61,589 nucleotides of DNA from JAUIAI01 sp049680625 (lineage in GTDB: Bacteria; Pseudomonadota; Gammaproteobacteria; Burkholderiales; Burkholderiaceae_E): positions 1 through 61,589 of the forward strand of contig JBAUID010000002.1 in assembly GCA_049680625.1 (NCBI GenBank), read 5' to 3'. The notes beneath the pieces were generated by a model, which saw only the letters and a list, made by a program, of their open reading frames with translations, had not been told where the DNA came from and made no database searches. The translations under genes were made by a program, and so were the position numbers. Numbering within the stretch: the first letter of the stretch is position 1; every line of letters begins with the position of its first letter. Positions 23,990 through 32,973 of this stretch are shown here, piece after piece.

Positions 23990-26572
23990 TCACGCATTGT
24001 TCGGTTCGGCCACGGGGGTAACAGCAACCGTCTCGAAGGACAAATCATCATCCTCGTCGTCGGCGGCTGATTCTTCGGCCACCGGGCTTGCCAAAGCAAC
24101 TTCTTCTTCAGCGCTGGCAACAGCGGCGGCGGGGATTGCCTCGTTTCGGCGCGCAAGAACCGCACCTGATGCCATCTGTGAGGCGTCAATGCCAAATTCG
24201 GCAGACTCATTGCGAACCCAGGCTTCGAATTCAACGGCAGGTAACGGCTTGCCAACAAAATAACCCTGTGCCTGATCACAACCAAGCTCTTTGAGCGCAT
24301 CAAGCTGCTCAAGTGTTTCAACACCTTCGGCCACTACTTCGACCCCGATTGCATGCCCCAGGTCAATAGCAGATTTCACCAGAATTCGACTGGCGTCGTC
24401 ACTCACAAGACCACGAATATACTGACGATCAATCTTGATATATGACAACGGCAACGCACGCAACTGATCCAGCGACGCATAGCCAGAACCAAAGTCATCA
24501 ATCGCAATTTTCACACCAAGCCGCCATAAAACATCCAGGTTCTGGCGAACCACCGGTGACGCATTCATGACAGCGGCTTCGGTTATTTCGAGCGTGAGTG
24601 AACTACCGCGCAGCTTATGGGCGCGCAGGCGCTCAACAACAAAAGTTGTGAACTCCGGGCTACCCAGATCACGCGGTGACAGATTTACACAAACAGCCAA
24701 CGGAACGCCCTGGGCCATATAGGCAGCGGCAGTTTCGAGTGCGCCATCAATCATCCAGTTGGTTAACTGGGTAATAAAACCGGTCTTCTCAGCAAAGGGA
24801 ACGAATTCGCCTGGATTCTGCGGCCCACGCTCTGGATGCTCCCAGCGCATCAAGGCTTCGGCCATCAGCACACCTTGTTTGCTGGCGTTCAGTGAAATCT
24901 TGGGCTGCATAGCGATATGCAATTCATCACGTTCCAGTGCCTGGCCCAATTCATTCAGCATGGCTACCTGATTCTGACGATCTCGTTCGAATGACGGATC
25001 GAAAACAGCAATACGTGATAATTCACTACCGGCACGCGACGCGGCAATGTCGGCAGAGTAAATCAAGCCACCCGGATCAACCGCATGTTCGGGGAAGACG
25101 GCAACGCCAACTTTTCCGCCCGGCAATACGGACTGACCTTCGTACTGAACCCGACGTGAAACAACCTCGGCAATCTTGTTCGCCACACCGTTGGCCTGAG
25201 GTTCGTCACATTCGGGCACGATAATGCCGAACTCGTATGTCGAGAGCCTGGCAACAAAACTATCCGCTGTACCGATGTCGACCTGACCGCCTTGTTGCTG
25301 AGTCCGCAGCGCGCGACGAATACGATCGGCAATTTCAGACAACATCGAATCACTGGCTTTGCGGCCCAGGGAGTCATTTACCTCACGCAGTCGGTCCACC
25401 GACACAATCAGCAAAGCCATCGTGCCGGACTTGGCGCGGGCCTTGGCTACCGTTTCAACCAGGTGATTTTCGAACAGTGGACGGGAAGGCAGACCTGTAA
25501 CCGTGTCGCGGTATGCCCCCTGTAACAGTTTGGCTTCACGCTGCTTGAGGCTTTGCGCCAGCAAGTTAAACGACTCGGTAAAACGACCGAGTTCATCACG
25601 GCTGCGTACCTGGACAATTTCATCGTACTGACCGTTACTAAGCTGTCGGGTTGCGTGAGTAAGATCCGATATGCTGCGAGTCAACCGTGAGCCGAACAAC
25701 AGGCCACAAGCCAGCGCGATGGCCAGGCCAATGGCTGCAATAATACCAACGTAATAGGTGAAGTCTTCTACCTTATAAGCAACCGGGCTGCTCGAAGGTA
25801 CAATCGCCACATAAACATTTCCATCACGCGACTGGTGAAGCATTCTTAATCGCGCGCGCCGATCACCAACGGTGAAGTCTTTCGACGTTTGAACGCCAGC
25901 AGACGCCAGGGCCTCAATATTCGATTTCAAGTCATCGGTTAAAGCTGGGCTGACCAGCCCCCCCAACTCACGTACAACCCCACCGGTTGCAAACTTAACA
26001 AACGACAGTTGAGCACCAGTGTATTCAGTTAACTGGCGTGCAAGTAATTGGTTAATAGGTTGGGCAACTACCAGTACCTGGTTGGGCTTAACATCCTGCA
26101 TCCGTACGGCAGCCACAATAGCAGCTTGTCCGCCATTGCTTACGACCCCCTCGGCACGCCCGATCGAAAAAGCACGCTGCATGATCTGGATTGAATCGGC
26201 TGATGTTGGCAACTGATTCGCCGGCCCGGCCTGCGACAAAATTTCGTTTGAGGTACTGGTTAACCAGGCCTGATTAACGCCGAGAGTCAGGGTCAGGCGT
26301 AACAACAACGCGTCACCACCGCCGGAGCGTAGCTGCGCAGAATTCGCCGGATCGTAGGCCGCCTCGAATAGTTTTCCGACCATCAACTCCCTTTCCCGCT
26401 CCCAGGCAGAAAGCAGTCGGGTTTCGATGGTGTTCATATCGTTGCGGTTGCCGCTATCTGCCAGATCATCTGAAAGACGGGATGCGAGATAGTAAACAGA
26501 CCCTAACGCTGCGATGAGTAGCAAAGCAATGCCAAGAGCAAGTCGGGTTCTGAGATTAAATAGTCCGGTCAT
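23990..26572 (-). CDS. Membrane c-di-GMP protein: HAMP, degenerate GGDEF, EAL (860 aa)
   Basis: A first membrane segment (residues ~10-30, LALGIALLLIAALGSVYYLA) is followed by a ~240-residue periplasmic sensor, a second segment (FTYYVGIIAAIGLAIALACGLLF) and HAMP. The GGDEF domain has STYEF in place of GGDEF, so cyclase activity is unlikely. The EAL domain keeps AEALMRWEHP, CVNLSPRDL, EITEAAVM, DDFGSGYASLDQL, IKIDRQYI, VAEGVET and QGYFVGKPL, so phosphodiesterase activity is expected. A ~60-residue acidic, alanine-rich tail follows. The architecture resembles LapD-like receptors, but the retained EAL residues argue for an enzyme, possibly with the GGDEF as a GTP-sensing regulator. Confidence 0.9.
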   Translation of the reverse strand: MTGLFNLRTRLALGIALLLIAALGSVYYLASRLSDDLADSGNRNDMNTIETRLLSAWERERELMVGKLFEAAYDPANSAQLRSGGGDALLLRLTLTLGVNQAWLTSTSNEILSQAGPANQLPTSADSIQIMQRAFSIGRAEGVVSNGGQAAIVAAVRMQDVKPNQVLVVAQPINQLLARQLTEYTGAQLSFVKFATGGVVRELGGLVSPALTDDLKSNIEALASAGVQTSKDFTVGDRRARLRMLHQSRDGNVYVAIVPSSSPVAYKVEDFTYYVGIIAAIGLAIALACGLLFGSRLTRSISDLTHATRQLSNGQYDEIVQVRSRDELGRFTESFNLLAQSLKQREAKLLQGAYRDTVTGLPSRPLFENHLVETVAKARAKSGTMALLIVSVDRLREVNDSLGRKASDSMLSEIADRIRRALRTQQQGGQVDIGTADSFVARLSTYEFGIIVPECDEPQANGVANKIAEVVSRRVQYEGQSVLPGGKVGVAVFPEHAVDPGGLIYSADIAASRAGSELSRIAVFDPSFERDRQNQVAMLNELGQALERDELHIAMQPKISLNASKQGVLMAEALMRWEHPERGPQNPGEFVPFAEKTGFITQLTNWMIDGALETAAAYMAQGVPLAVCVNLSPRDLGSPEFTTFVVERLRAHKLRGSSLTLEITEAAVMNASPVVRQNLDVLWRLGVKIAIDDFGSGYASLDQLRALPLSYIKIDRQYIRGLVSDDASRILVKSAIDLGHAIGVEVVAEGVETLEQLDALKELGCDQAQGYFVGKPLPAVEFEAWVRNESAEFGIDASQMASGAVLARRNEAIPAAAVASAEEEVALASPVAEESAADDEDDDLSFETVAVTPVAEPNNA

Positions 26573-26740
26573 GTTGACGCCAATATGTCTTTCGAAGGAA
26601 TAGGATTCTTAGTAATAGTCGCCTGACAGCGTCTGATCGCGAACAGATCACAGACGGACGGCTTACATATCCAATTCGGCGGCTCATTCGGCCGAGTGAT
26701 TCGTTGCCAATCTTCAGTTGCTTTTGCCACGGGCAAAAAG

Positions 26741-26762
26741 AAAGGCGCCGAACGGCGCCTTT
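26741..26762 (-). terminator. Terminator downstream of malate synthase
   Basis: AAAGGCGCC-gaac-GGCGCCTTT, a 9-bp stem with a 4-base loop; the minus strand continues CTTTTTGCCC. It lies about 100 bases beyond the glcB stop. Confidence 0.8.
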
Positions 26763-26774
26763 CTGAGCATTGGC

Positions 26775-26800
26775 GGTAAGTACAGCGATTGCTACTTACC
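26775..26800. repeat. Perfect hairpin in the glcB 3' region
   Basis: GGTAAGTA (26775-26782) and TACTTACC (26793-26800) form an 8-bp perfect stem whose 10-base loop can itself pair GC/GC around GATT. It lies between the glcB stop and the terminator. It has no T-run of its own, so it may be a 3'-end stabilising structure or a protein site. Confidence 0.5.
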
Positions 26801-26859
26801 TGTTTAATACCGATAGATTTATTGTCAAGCCTGGAAAGCTCTGCTTATCCGGATTTGAA

Positions 26860-29016
26860 CTAATTCGCCTTCAACTCCAGACGGCGTGCATGCAGCACTG
26901 GTTCGGTATATCCGGACGGTTGTTCAACCCCTTTGAAAACCAGATCGCACGCGGCCTGGTAAGCAACCGAATTAAAAGCCGGCGCCATCGGCGTGTACGC
27001 AGAGTCTGCTTTGTTCTGGTCATCAACTACCGCCGACATACGCTGCATCACTTCAGTGACTTGTTCTTTGGTAGCAACACCGTGATGCAACCAGTTCGCA
27101 ATATGCTGAGACGAAATTCGGCATGTCGCACGATCTTCCATCAGGCCAACGTCGTTGATATCGGGCACTTTAGAGCAACCAATACCCTGATCGACCCAGC
27201 GAACCACATAACCAAGAATGCCCTGGGCATTGTTTTCCAGCTCTGCAGTAATATCGGCATCAGACCATTTTTGCCCGGCCGGTGCTAGTGGAATGGTGAG
27301 GATGTCGTCCAGCGACGCCCGCCGCCCGCCCTTGGCAATTGCCGCCTGAACCGCAGGTACATCCACCTGGTGGTAATGGGTTGCATGCAGGGTTGCCGCG
27401 GTTGGGCTGGGCACCCAGGCGCAGTTGGCTCCGGCTTTCGGATGCCCGATTTTTTGCTCGAGCATGGCGTTCATCAAATCGGGCATTGCCCACATGCCTT
27501 TGCCGATCTGCGCCTTACCGGACAGCCCACAAGCCAGGCCGGTATCAACGTTCCAGTCTTCGTAGGCGGTAATCCACGGCTGCGATTTCATGTCAGCCTT
27601 GCGAATCATCGGGCCGGCCTGCATCGAGGTATGAATTTCATCACCGGTGCGATCCAGGAAGCCAGTGTTGATAAAGGCGACCCGCTTACTGGCGGCACGA
27701 ATACATTCTTTCAGGTTAACAGTTGTGCGCCGCTCTTCGTCCATAATGCCAATTTTCACGGTATTTGCGGGCAGGCCCAGTACGGCTTCAACGGCATCAA
27801 ATATTTCGCCGGTAAAAGCAACTTCAGCCGGGCCGTGCATCTTCGGCTTCACCACGTAAACTGACCCGGTTACCGAATTGCGGATGCCATCACTCTTATT
27901 AAGATCATGCCGGGCAATCAAAGCCGTACACATCGCATCCATCAGCCCTTCAAAAACCTCATTGCCCTCTTTGTCCAGAATCGCCGGTGAAGTCATCAGG
28001 TGACCCACGTTTCGAACCAGCATCATCGACCGGCCTTTAAGCGATTTCACCGACCCATCGGGTGCCGTGTATTGTCTGTCCGGATTCAAAACCCGATCAA
28101 AGCTCTTACCACCCTTGCTCACCGATTCGCGAAGGTTTCCCTGCATCAGGCCAAGCCAGTTGCGATAAGCCAGGGCCTTGTCCGGGCCATCAACCGCAGC
28201 GACCGAGTCTTCACAATCCATAATGGTAGTGACGGCGGCCTCCAGCATAACGTCGGCAACCCCGGCTTTGTCTTCACCCCCAATCTGGTGGGCGCGATCG
28301 ATAACAAGTTCAATATGCAAGCTGTTATTGCTTAGCAGAATAGATGCCGGTGACGCGTCGTTCCCAGAGTGCCCTGCAAACTGCCCCGGTGTTTTCAGCC
28401 CTGCCGTTTTGCCATCATTGCCGGCAACCAGTTTGCCATCAACAACCGTGTAGCCGGTAACGTCTGCATGGCTCATGCCAGCCAGCGGGCAGTATTTATC
28501 CAGAAAGTCTTTGGCCCAGGCAATAACCCGTGCACCGCGCGCATTGTCGTATCCGCCTGCAGTTGGAGCGTCACCCATGGCATCAGTGCCATACAACGCG
28601 TCGTACAGACTACCCCAGCGGGCATTGGCCGCATTCAGCGCATAGCGCGCATTGGTAATCGGCACCACCAACTGCGGGCCGGGGATACTGGCAATTTCCG
28701 GGTCGACACCACTGGTTTCGATAGAGAAATCCGGGCCTTCGGGCACCAGGTATCCAATCTCGGTAAGAAAGGCTTTGTAGGCAACAGCGTCATGCGACTG
28801 GCCACGGCGTGCGGTATGCCAGTCATCAATTTTGCTTTGCATCGAATCACGAACCGCCAGAAGTTCGCGGTTCTTTGGGCTGAGGTCGTGAATCAATGCG
28901 GAAAAACCTTTCCAGAACTTGTCCGACGACACCCCCGACCCGGGAAGAGCTTCTTTTTCCAGCATGTCGAACAAACTGCTCTCGACCTGTAAACCAAATT
29001 TCTCAACACGACTCAT
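26860..29016 (-). CDS. glcB: Malate synthase G (718 aa)
   Basis: Condenses glyoxylate and acetyl-CoA to malate. Full-length, monomeric G-form with the long inserted domains. Recognisable parts are MLVRNVGHLMTSPAI, IGIMDEERRTTVNLKECI, FINTGFLDRTGDEIHTSM, GANCAWVPSPTAATLHATHYH and ATCRISSQHIANWLHHG. TAGGAGACC precedes ATG 29016. It lies 68 bases downstream of a 2-haloacid dehalogenase gene on the same strand, possibly one transcript, which fits disposal of glyoxylate from two-carbon acids. Confidence 0.97.
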   Translation of the reverse strand: MSRVEKFGLQVESSLFDMLEKEALPGSGVSSDKFWKGFSALIHDLSPKNRELLAVRDSMQSKIDDWHTARRGQSHDAVAYKAFLTEIGYLVPEGPDFSIETSGVDPEIASIPGPQLVVPITNARYALNAANARWGSLYDALYGTDAMGDAPTAGGYDNARGARVIAWAKDFLDKYCPLAGMSHADVTGYTVVDGKLVAGNDGKTAGLKTPGQFAGHSGNDASPASILLSNNSLHIELVIDRAHQIGGEDKAGVADVMLEAAVTTIMDCEDSVAAVDGPDKALAYRNWLGLMQGNLRESVSKGGKSFDRVLNPDRQYTAPDGSVKSLKGRSMMLVRNVGHLMTSPAILDKEGNEVFEGLMDAMCTALIARHDLNKSDGIRNSVTGSVYVVKPKMHGPAEVAFTGEIFDAVEAVLGLPANTVKIGIMDEERRTTVNLKECIRAASKRVAFINTGFLDRTGDEIHTSMQAGPMIRKADMKSQPWITAYEDWNVDTGLACGLSGKAQIGKGMWAMPDLMNAMLEQKIGHPKAGANCAWVPSPTAATLHATHYHQVDVPAVQAAIAKGGRRASLDDILTIPLAPAGQKWSDADITAELENNAQGILGYVVRWVDQGIGCSKVPDINDVGLMEDRATCRISSQHIANWLHHGVATKEQVTEVMQRMSAVVDDQNKADSAYTPMAPAFNSVAYQAACDLVFKGVEQPSGYTEPVLHARRLELKAN

Positions 29017-29084
29017 TGCGGTCTCCTAAATAATCAAAATTCGAATTCGGGTTGCCTGTGATTGTTTGCAGGCCGGATTGCCGC

Positions 29085-29765
29085 TCAGGCTGGGCGAACA
29101 ATTTCCAGCACTTCGGTTAACAAGGTGCCGGTGAAATTGGGTTCAGTATCAAGCACATCCAGCGGCGCACCGGCACGGTTAATCCAAAAACTGGTAAAGC
29201 CGAACCAGCGCGACCCGATTGCATCCCAGCAATTGGAAGAAACGAATAAAATCTCACTGGCATTGCAGTCAAAAGCCTTAGGTGCCAGCGAATAAATCGG
29301 ATCGGTTGTCTTAAAGGTCTCTACCGTCTCAGATGACAAGACTTGATCGAACAAGCCGGTCATACCCGAGCTGCGAATCGACACCGCAATCATGTCAATG
29401 TTGCCGTTAGTGAGAATACCCAGCTTAAGCCCGGCGTTTTTCATCTCGCGCAGCGCCCCCAGGTTTTCCGGAAATGCAGACAGGCTGGAATACTGATTCA
29501 TCAGCTGGCTGCTTTGTTCCGCCGTCATTCCAAGCCCAAGCCGGGCTGCGCTGAATTGCAGGGCGTCCCCGGTGATTTCCCAAAACGGCTTGTATTTGCC
29601 CGACATCGCCCGCAGCCAGGAATACTCAAGCTGCTTCTGGCGCCAGAGCTGGGACAACGCATCGCCTTTGCCCGGAAACAGCTGTTCACCAAGGCTGGCA
29701 ACACTGTGCACATCAAACAAGGTGCCGTACGCATCGAAGACAACGGCTTTGAATGGACTCGACAT
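29085..29765 (-). CDS. Type II (S)-2-haloacid dehalogenase / HAD-superfamily hydrolase
   Basis: HAD hydrolase of the haloacid dehalogenase type II family, 226 aa. From ATG 29765 the nucleophile Asp falls at residue 11 in VVFDAYGTLFDVHS. Motif II is ILTNGN, motif III lysine lies in FKTTDPIYSLA, and SSNCWDAIGSRWFGF matches the family's S-S-N-x-W-D-A-x-G. These enzymes hydrolyse L-2-haloacids to D-2-hydroxyacids. Activity on halogenated substrates is not certain, since many genomic homologues are untested. Divergent from a LysR gene. Confidence 0.88.
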   Translation of the reverse strand: MSSPFKAVVFDAYGTLFDVHSVASLGEQLFPGKGDALSQLWRQKQLEYSWLRAMSGKYKPFWEITGDALQFSAARLGLGMTAEQSSQLMNQYSSLSAFPENLGALREMKNAGLKLGILTNGNIDMIAVSIRSSGMTGLFDQVLSSETVETFKTTDPIYSLAPKAFDCNASEILFVSSNCWDAIGSRWFGFTSFWINRAGAPLDVLDTEPNFTGTLLTEVLEIVRPA

Positions 29766-29802
29766 TGCAAAACTCACTTTCGCTAGGATTGCCATTAGGC
29801 TA

Positions 29803-29832
29803 TTGCAACTTTTTACTTAGGTAAAGTATGCT
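29803..29832 (+). promoter_or_regulatory. Promoter with LysR-type box between dehalogenase and lysR
   Basis: TTGCAA (29803-29808), an 18-base spacer and TATGCT (29827-29832) precede the LysR start at 29868. A perfect inverted repeat TTTAC-ttag-GTAAA (29812-29825), which satisfies the T-N11-A rule, sits inside the spacer. That position would allow autorepression and control of the divergent dehalogenase gene. Confidence 0.55.
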
Positions 29833-29867
29833 AAAAGCCAAAGACCTTAACTTTTTTTGCACAAATC

Positions 29868-30770
29868 ATGGACCGATTCAAGCAAATCGAGACTTTCGCT
29901 TCGGTTGCCCAGCGTGGCACCTTATCGGCTGCGGCCCAGGCCGAAGGGGTGGCGCCGGCAGTCATCGGCCGTCGGATGGACGCGCTGGAGGCCCGACTGG
30001 GGGTCAAATTGTTTGTCCGCACCACCCGCCGGCTGACCCTGACGTTTGAAGGCTCAGCCTTTCTCGAAGACTGCCAGCGCATACTGAATGAATTTCACAA
30101 TGCCGAGGCCTCAGTTTCGCTCGGTGGCATCAAAGCCAGTGGCCATGTCCGCCTGACCGCCCCGGCCGGCTTTGGGCGACGGCATGTCGCCCACCTGATA
30201 CCCGAATTTCTGGCCGCCAACCCCGACGTATCCGTCTCATTGGAATTGTCCGATGGCTTGTCCGACATCGTGACCGACGGTTTCGATTTGGCTATTCGGC
30301 TCGGCACCCTGGACGACTCTAACCTGGTGAGTGTGCGCCTGGCCAATAACCGACGCCTGGTTGTCGCCAGCCCGGACTACCTCAAACAACATGGCACCCC
30401 GGCAGACCCGGCGCAGCTGGCCGGCCACAACTGCCTGACCTTTGGCAATTACGGTAACCAGGCGCGGGGTTGGCAATTTATTGTCGAAGGAAAAGTTCAG
30501 TCGGTGCGCACGGCCGGTTTGCTGCAGACCAATGACGGCAGCGTACTTCACCAATGGGCATTGGCCGGGGCTGGCCTGGCGTGGCGCTCAGAATGGGAAG
30601 TCGGCGCCGATATTGCCGCCGGTCGATTGCAAGTCATACTGCAGGAATTCGAAGCGCCTGATAGTGGCATTTACGCCGTGTTCCCGCAACGACGCCATTT
30701 ACCCCTGAGGGTGCGCATGTTGATTGATCTGCTAAAAAACACCTATGGCAGTGCCACTTACTGGCAGTGA
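29868..30770 (+). CDS. LysR-family transcriptional regulator (300 aa)
   Basis: The N-terminal winged helix is clear: MDRFKQIETFASVAQRGTLSAAAQAEGVAPAVIGRRMDALEARLG, with LFVRTTRRLTLT after it. The C-terminal effector domain begins VRLTAPAGFGRRHVAHLIPEFLA, typical of the CrgA/AaeR-like LysR branch. It is divergent from the dehalogenase with a LysR box between them, so the dehalogenase and malate synthase genes are its likely targets. Confidence 0.92.
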   Translation: MDRFKQIETFASVAQRGTLSAAAQAEGVAPAVIGRRMDALEARLGVKLFVRTTRRLTLTFEGSAFLEDCQRILNEFHNAEASVSLGGIKASGHVRLTAPAGFGRRHVAHLIPEFLAANPDVSVSLELSDGLSDIVTDGFDLAIRLGTLDDSNLVSVRLANNRRLVVASPDYLKQHGTPADPAQLAGHNCLTFGNYGNQARGWQFIVEGKVQSVRTAGLLQTNDGSVLHQWALAGAGLAWRSEWEVGADIAAGRLQVILQEFEAPDSGIYAVFPQRRHLPLRVRMLIDLLKNTYGSATYWQ

Positions 30771-30821
30771 TCCATCACCAGCGACAATTAACTGCTTACC
30801 ACGAACAATGGAAACCCAATT

Positions 30822-31595
30822 ATGAAACTGACAGACAAAGTAGCCGTGATCACCGGCGGTACAGGCGGTATTGGTCAGGCCATGGCACGCGCCTTTATTA
30901 GCGCCGGCGCCAAAGCTGTTGTGATTGCTGACCTCGACCCCGACAAAGTAAAAACAGTCGCCGCGCAGATCGGCTGCGACGGCATCGTCTGTGACGTTTG
31001 TGATGAAGCTCAGGTCAAGTCGTTGGTCGAGCAAAGCATTTCCCGCCATGGCCGGATTGATCTGATGTGCTCAAACGCCGGCGCCGCTGGCAGCGGCAGC
31101 GGTGTACTCACCGATGCAAGCAATGACGCCTGGAACGGCCTGTGGGATCTGCACGTGATGTCACATTTGTATGCGGCGCGCGCTGTATTGCCTTCGATGA
31201 TTCAGCGCGGTGAGGGTTACCTGCTCAATACTGCGTCGGCCGCTGGCTTACTGGCAGCCATGGGTTCTGGTCCGTATACCGTCACCAAAGCGGCCGCTGT
31301 GAAAATGGCGGAATTTCTGGCAATCACCCACGGAGACGACGGTATTCGGGTGTCCGTCCTGTGCCCCCAGGGCGTTAATACCGCAATGGCCCCTAAGAGC
31401 CTGGGTGATGGTCAGACTGACGGCATTATCGAAGCTGACGAATTGGCCACCGTCGTTGTGCAGGCCCTGGACGACGAACGCTTTCACGTACTGCCACATC
31501 CCGAAGTGGAAGAATACGTTCGCCGCAAAGGTGACAACATCGATCGCTGGCTCAGTGGCATGCGACGATTAAGACGCCAGTCAGTTGGCGGATAG
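30822..31595 (+). CDS. Short-chain dehydrogenase/reductase (257 aa)
   Basis: Classical SDR. The cofactor motif is TGGTGGIGQAM (residues ~11-21) with an acidic D at the end of the second strand (ADLD), suggesting NAD preference. Further motifs are NAG (SNAGAAG), catalytic serine in NTASAAG and YTVTK as the Y-x3-K. The substrate cannot be inferred. It starts 51 bases after lysR on the same strand and may be read with it. Confidence 0.92.
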   Translation: MKLTDKVAVITGGTGGIGQAMARAFISAGAKAVVIADLDPDKVKTVAAQIGCDGIVCDVCDEAQVKSLVEQSISRHGRIDLMCSNAGAAGSGSGVLTDASNDAWNGLWDLHVMSHLYAARAVLPSMIQRGEGYLLNTASAAGLLAAMGSGPYTVTKAAAVKMAEFLAITHGDDGIRVSVLCPQGVNTAMAPKSLGDGQTDGIIEADELATVVVQALDDERFHVLPHPEVEEYVRRKGDNIDRWLSGMRRLRRQSVGG

Positions 31596-31682
31596 TTACC
31601 AACTCAAATGCTTAGCGACTCACCGGAGCGCACGATCGGCTAACATGAGTTGGCGGGCAACCATTAGAGGGAACAGGTACGC

Positions 31683-32696
31683 ATGTTAGACATGTCCTCG
31701 AATACAAGTGTCGATCGCGCAACGCTAAAAGTCACACTGAATCTGCAGCGAAAGGCTGCGATCGCACGAGGCGGTGCGTTCGATCATGCCGGTCGAGTAC
31801 GAGTCGAGCGCATGGCCAACTTCGACATGAGCCGGACAATCTTCGGTGGTCTTAAGGGGATTGCCCGCAGGTTCATGACCGAGAAGCTGGCAAAAGAACT
31901 GGTCTGGAACCCTGCTGCTGCGGCTGAAATTGAAGCCGTCTATGCCGAGAACCAGGCGGCTCATCCTGAGCCGCTGATCGATCAGCGGCTGATCGATTTC
32001 ATGATCAACGAATGTGACTTCAGTATGGAGCACGCCGATGGCAGCTTCCTTGAGCACCTTGTATTCTGCCACCACTACGCCGCCCGCTTTTATCCTGAAC
32101 ACTCGCCGAACGTAGCCCTGCTCCATTCGATACTTGGCACCGCAACAAATACGTTCGCCATGGATGCGAGCAAAATTTCAAAGCTCAAGGCCTTGCTCAC
32201 TGAGTTCGAAGCGATCCACGTCGAGGCCTTCCCCTCGATCCTGCGCCTGCTTTACAACAACGGCCTGCTTGAAGAGCTTGAACAAAACATGCATCGCCTT
32301 GGAGAGCTCAAAGAACTGCACTGCTATCGGGTGATCGACAATGAACCACTCGTGATCAATGCAGACAGCTTCTGGATCAATCTGAACTACCACTTGATGC
32401 ACTTCGTCGACTTCATGCCCTGCGCAAACTGGTCAACACATCAGGCTGACCCGCTGCTTCAGATGTTCCAAAAACTATCTGATTTGCTGGACAGCGCCGG
32501 CCAACGTCAGGTTCAGGTTGAAGTGGCCTTCCCAGATGAAAAAGTTTCCCCCGTTGCTGAAACCCGCACGTTATTCGGCCGGATCACCGGCCTGTTACCT
32601 GCCTCGGTCACGCTCAGGCTTGCCCGTCAATCCATTCAGGATTATTCCAGGAAAGCCGGCCACGACCTGGCCTATCAACTCGTGTGGGAAAGCTGA
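31683..32696 (+). CDS. DUF6817-like protein of unknown function (337 aa)
   Basis: No signal peptide or membrane segment. The middle (residues ~120-185: GSFLEHLVFCHHYAARF, then NVALLHSILGTATNTF) resembles the metal-binding, HD-like domain DUF6817, with conserved H residues and the LLHSILGT box. The N- and C-terminal parts are not recognised. GAGGGAACAGGT precedes ATG 31683; a second in-frame ATG lies three codons later. It stands alone 87 bases after the SDR gene on the same strand. Confidence 0.6.
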   Translation: MLDMSSNTSVDRATLKVTLNLQRKAAIARGGAFDHAGRVRVERMANFDMSRTIFGGLKGIARRFMTEKLAKELVWNPAAAAEIEAVYAENQAAHPEPLIDQRLIDFMINECDFSMEHADGSFLEHLVFCHHYAARFYPEHSPNVALLHSILGTATNTFAMDASKISKLKALLTEFEAIHVEAFPSILRLLYNNGLLEELEQNMHRLGELKELHCYRVIDNEPLVINADSFWINLNYHLMHFVDFMPCANWSTHQADPLLQMFQKLSDLLDSAGQRQVQVEVAFPDEKVSPVAETRTLFGRITGLLPASVTLRLARQSIQDYSRKAGHDLAYQLVWES

Positions 32697-32781
32697 CTCG
32701 GTATTTTTGAATAACTGGGCAGCAGGATTAAAGCCGTAGCTGAAGCCCCTGAGAGCGCGGCAATGATGGTGTCGTGTAGAA

Positions 32782-32973
32782 CTACAACCGGTTGAATCGA
32801 GTGGCGACTGTATTTTCCCCGGACGCCTCTACAGTCCACACATTCCCCTGGCATGTGTAGGGTGAGCTGTTATTGCCAGGCTCATTAACAGAAACAGGTG
32901 GGCCGTCTGACGTATGAGAAATAATCACCCCGTCGATTGTCACGATAGTGAGTTCAATGACTGTTGAACCCCT
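32782..32973 (-). pseudogene. In-frame coding remnant beyond the subtilase stop (63 codons)
   Basis: Directly after the subtilase TAA (32974-32976), in the same frame, 63 codons stay open to a TAG at 32782-32784. The reading is protein-like: IELTIVTIDGVIISHTS, then SPYTCQGNVWTVEA and ending ATRFNRL. It continues the beta-rich C-terminal domain that starts at SCLIGKWALDM upstream, and its single cysteine would pair with that upstream Cys. This suggests a recent nonsense change or a read-through stop. Confidence 0.55.

Larger units (their letters stand above)
26573..26859. other. Gene-free stretch between EAL gene and glcB
   Basis: 287 bases. It holds the upstream region of the EAL gene (no clear -35/-10), the glcB terminator at 26741-26762 and a second hairpin at 26775-26800 (described separately). 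Nothing protein-like was found. Confidence 0.5.
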
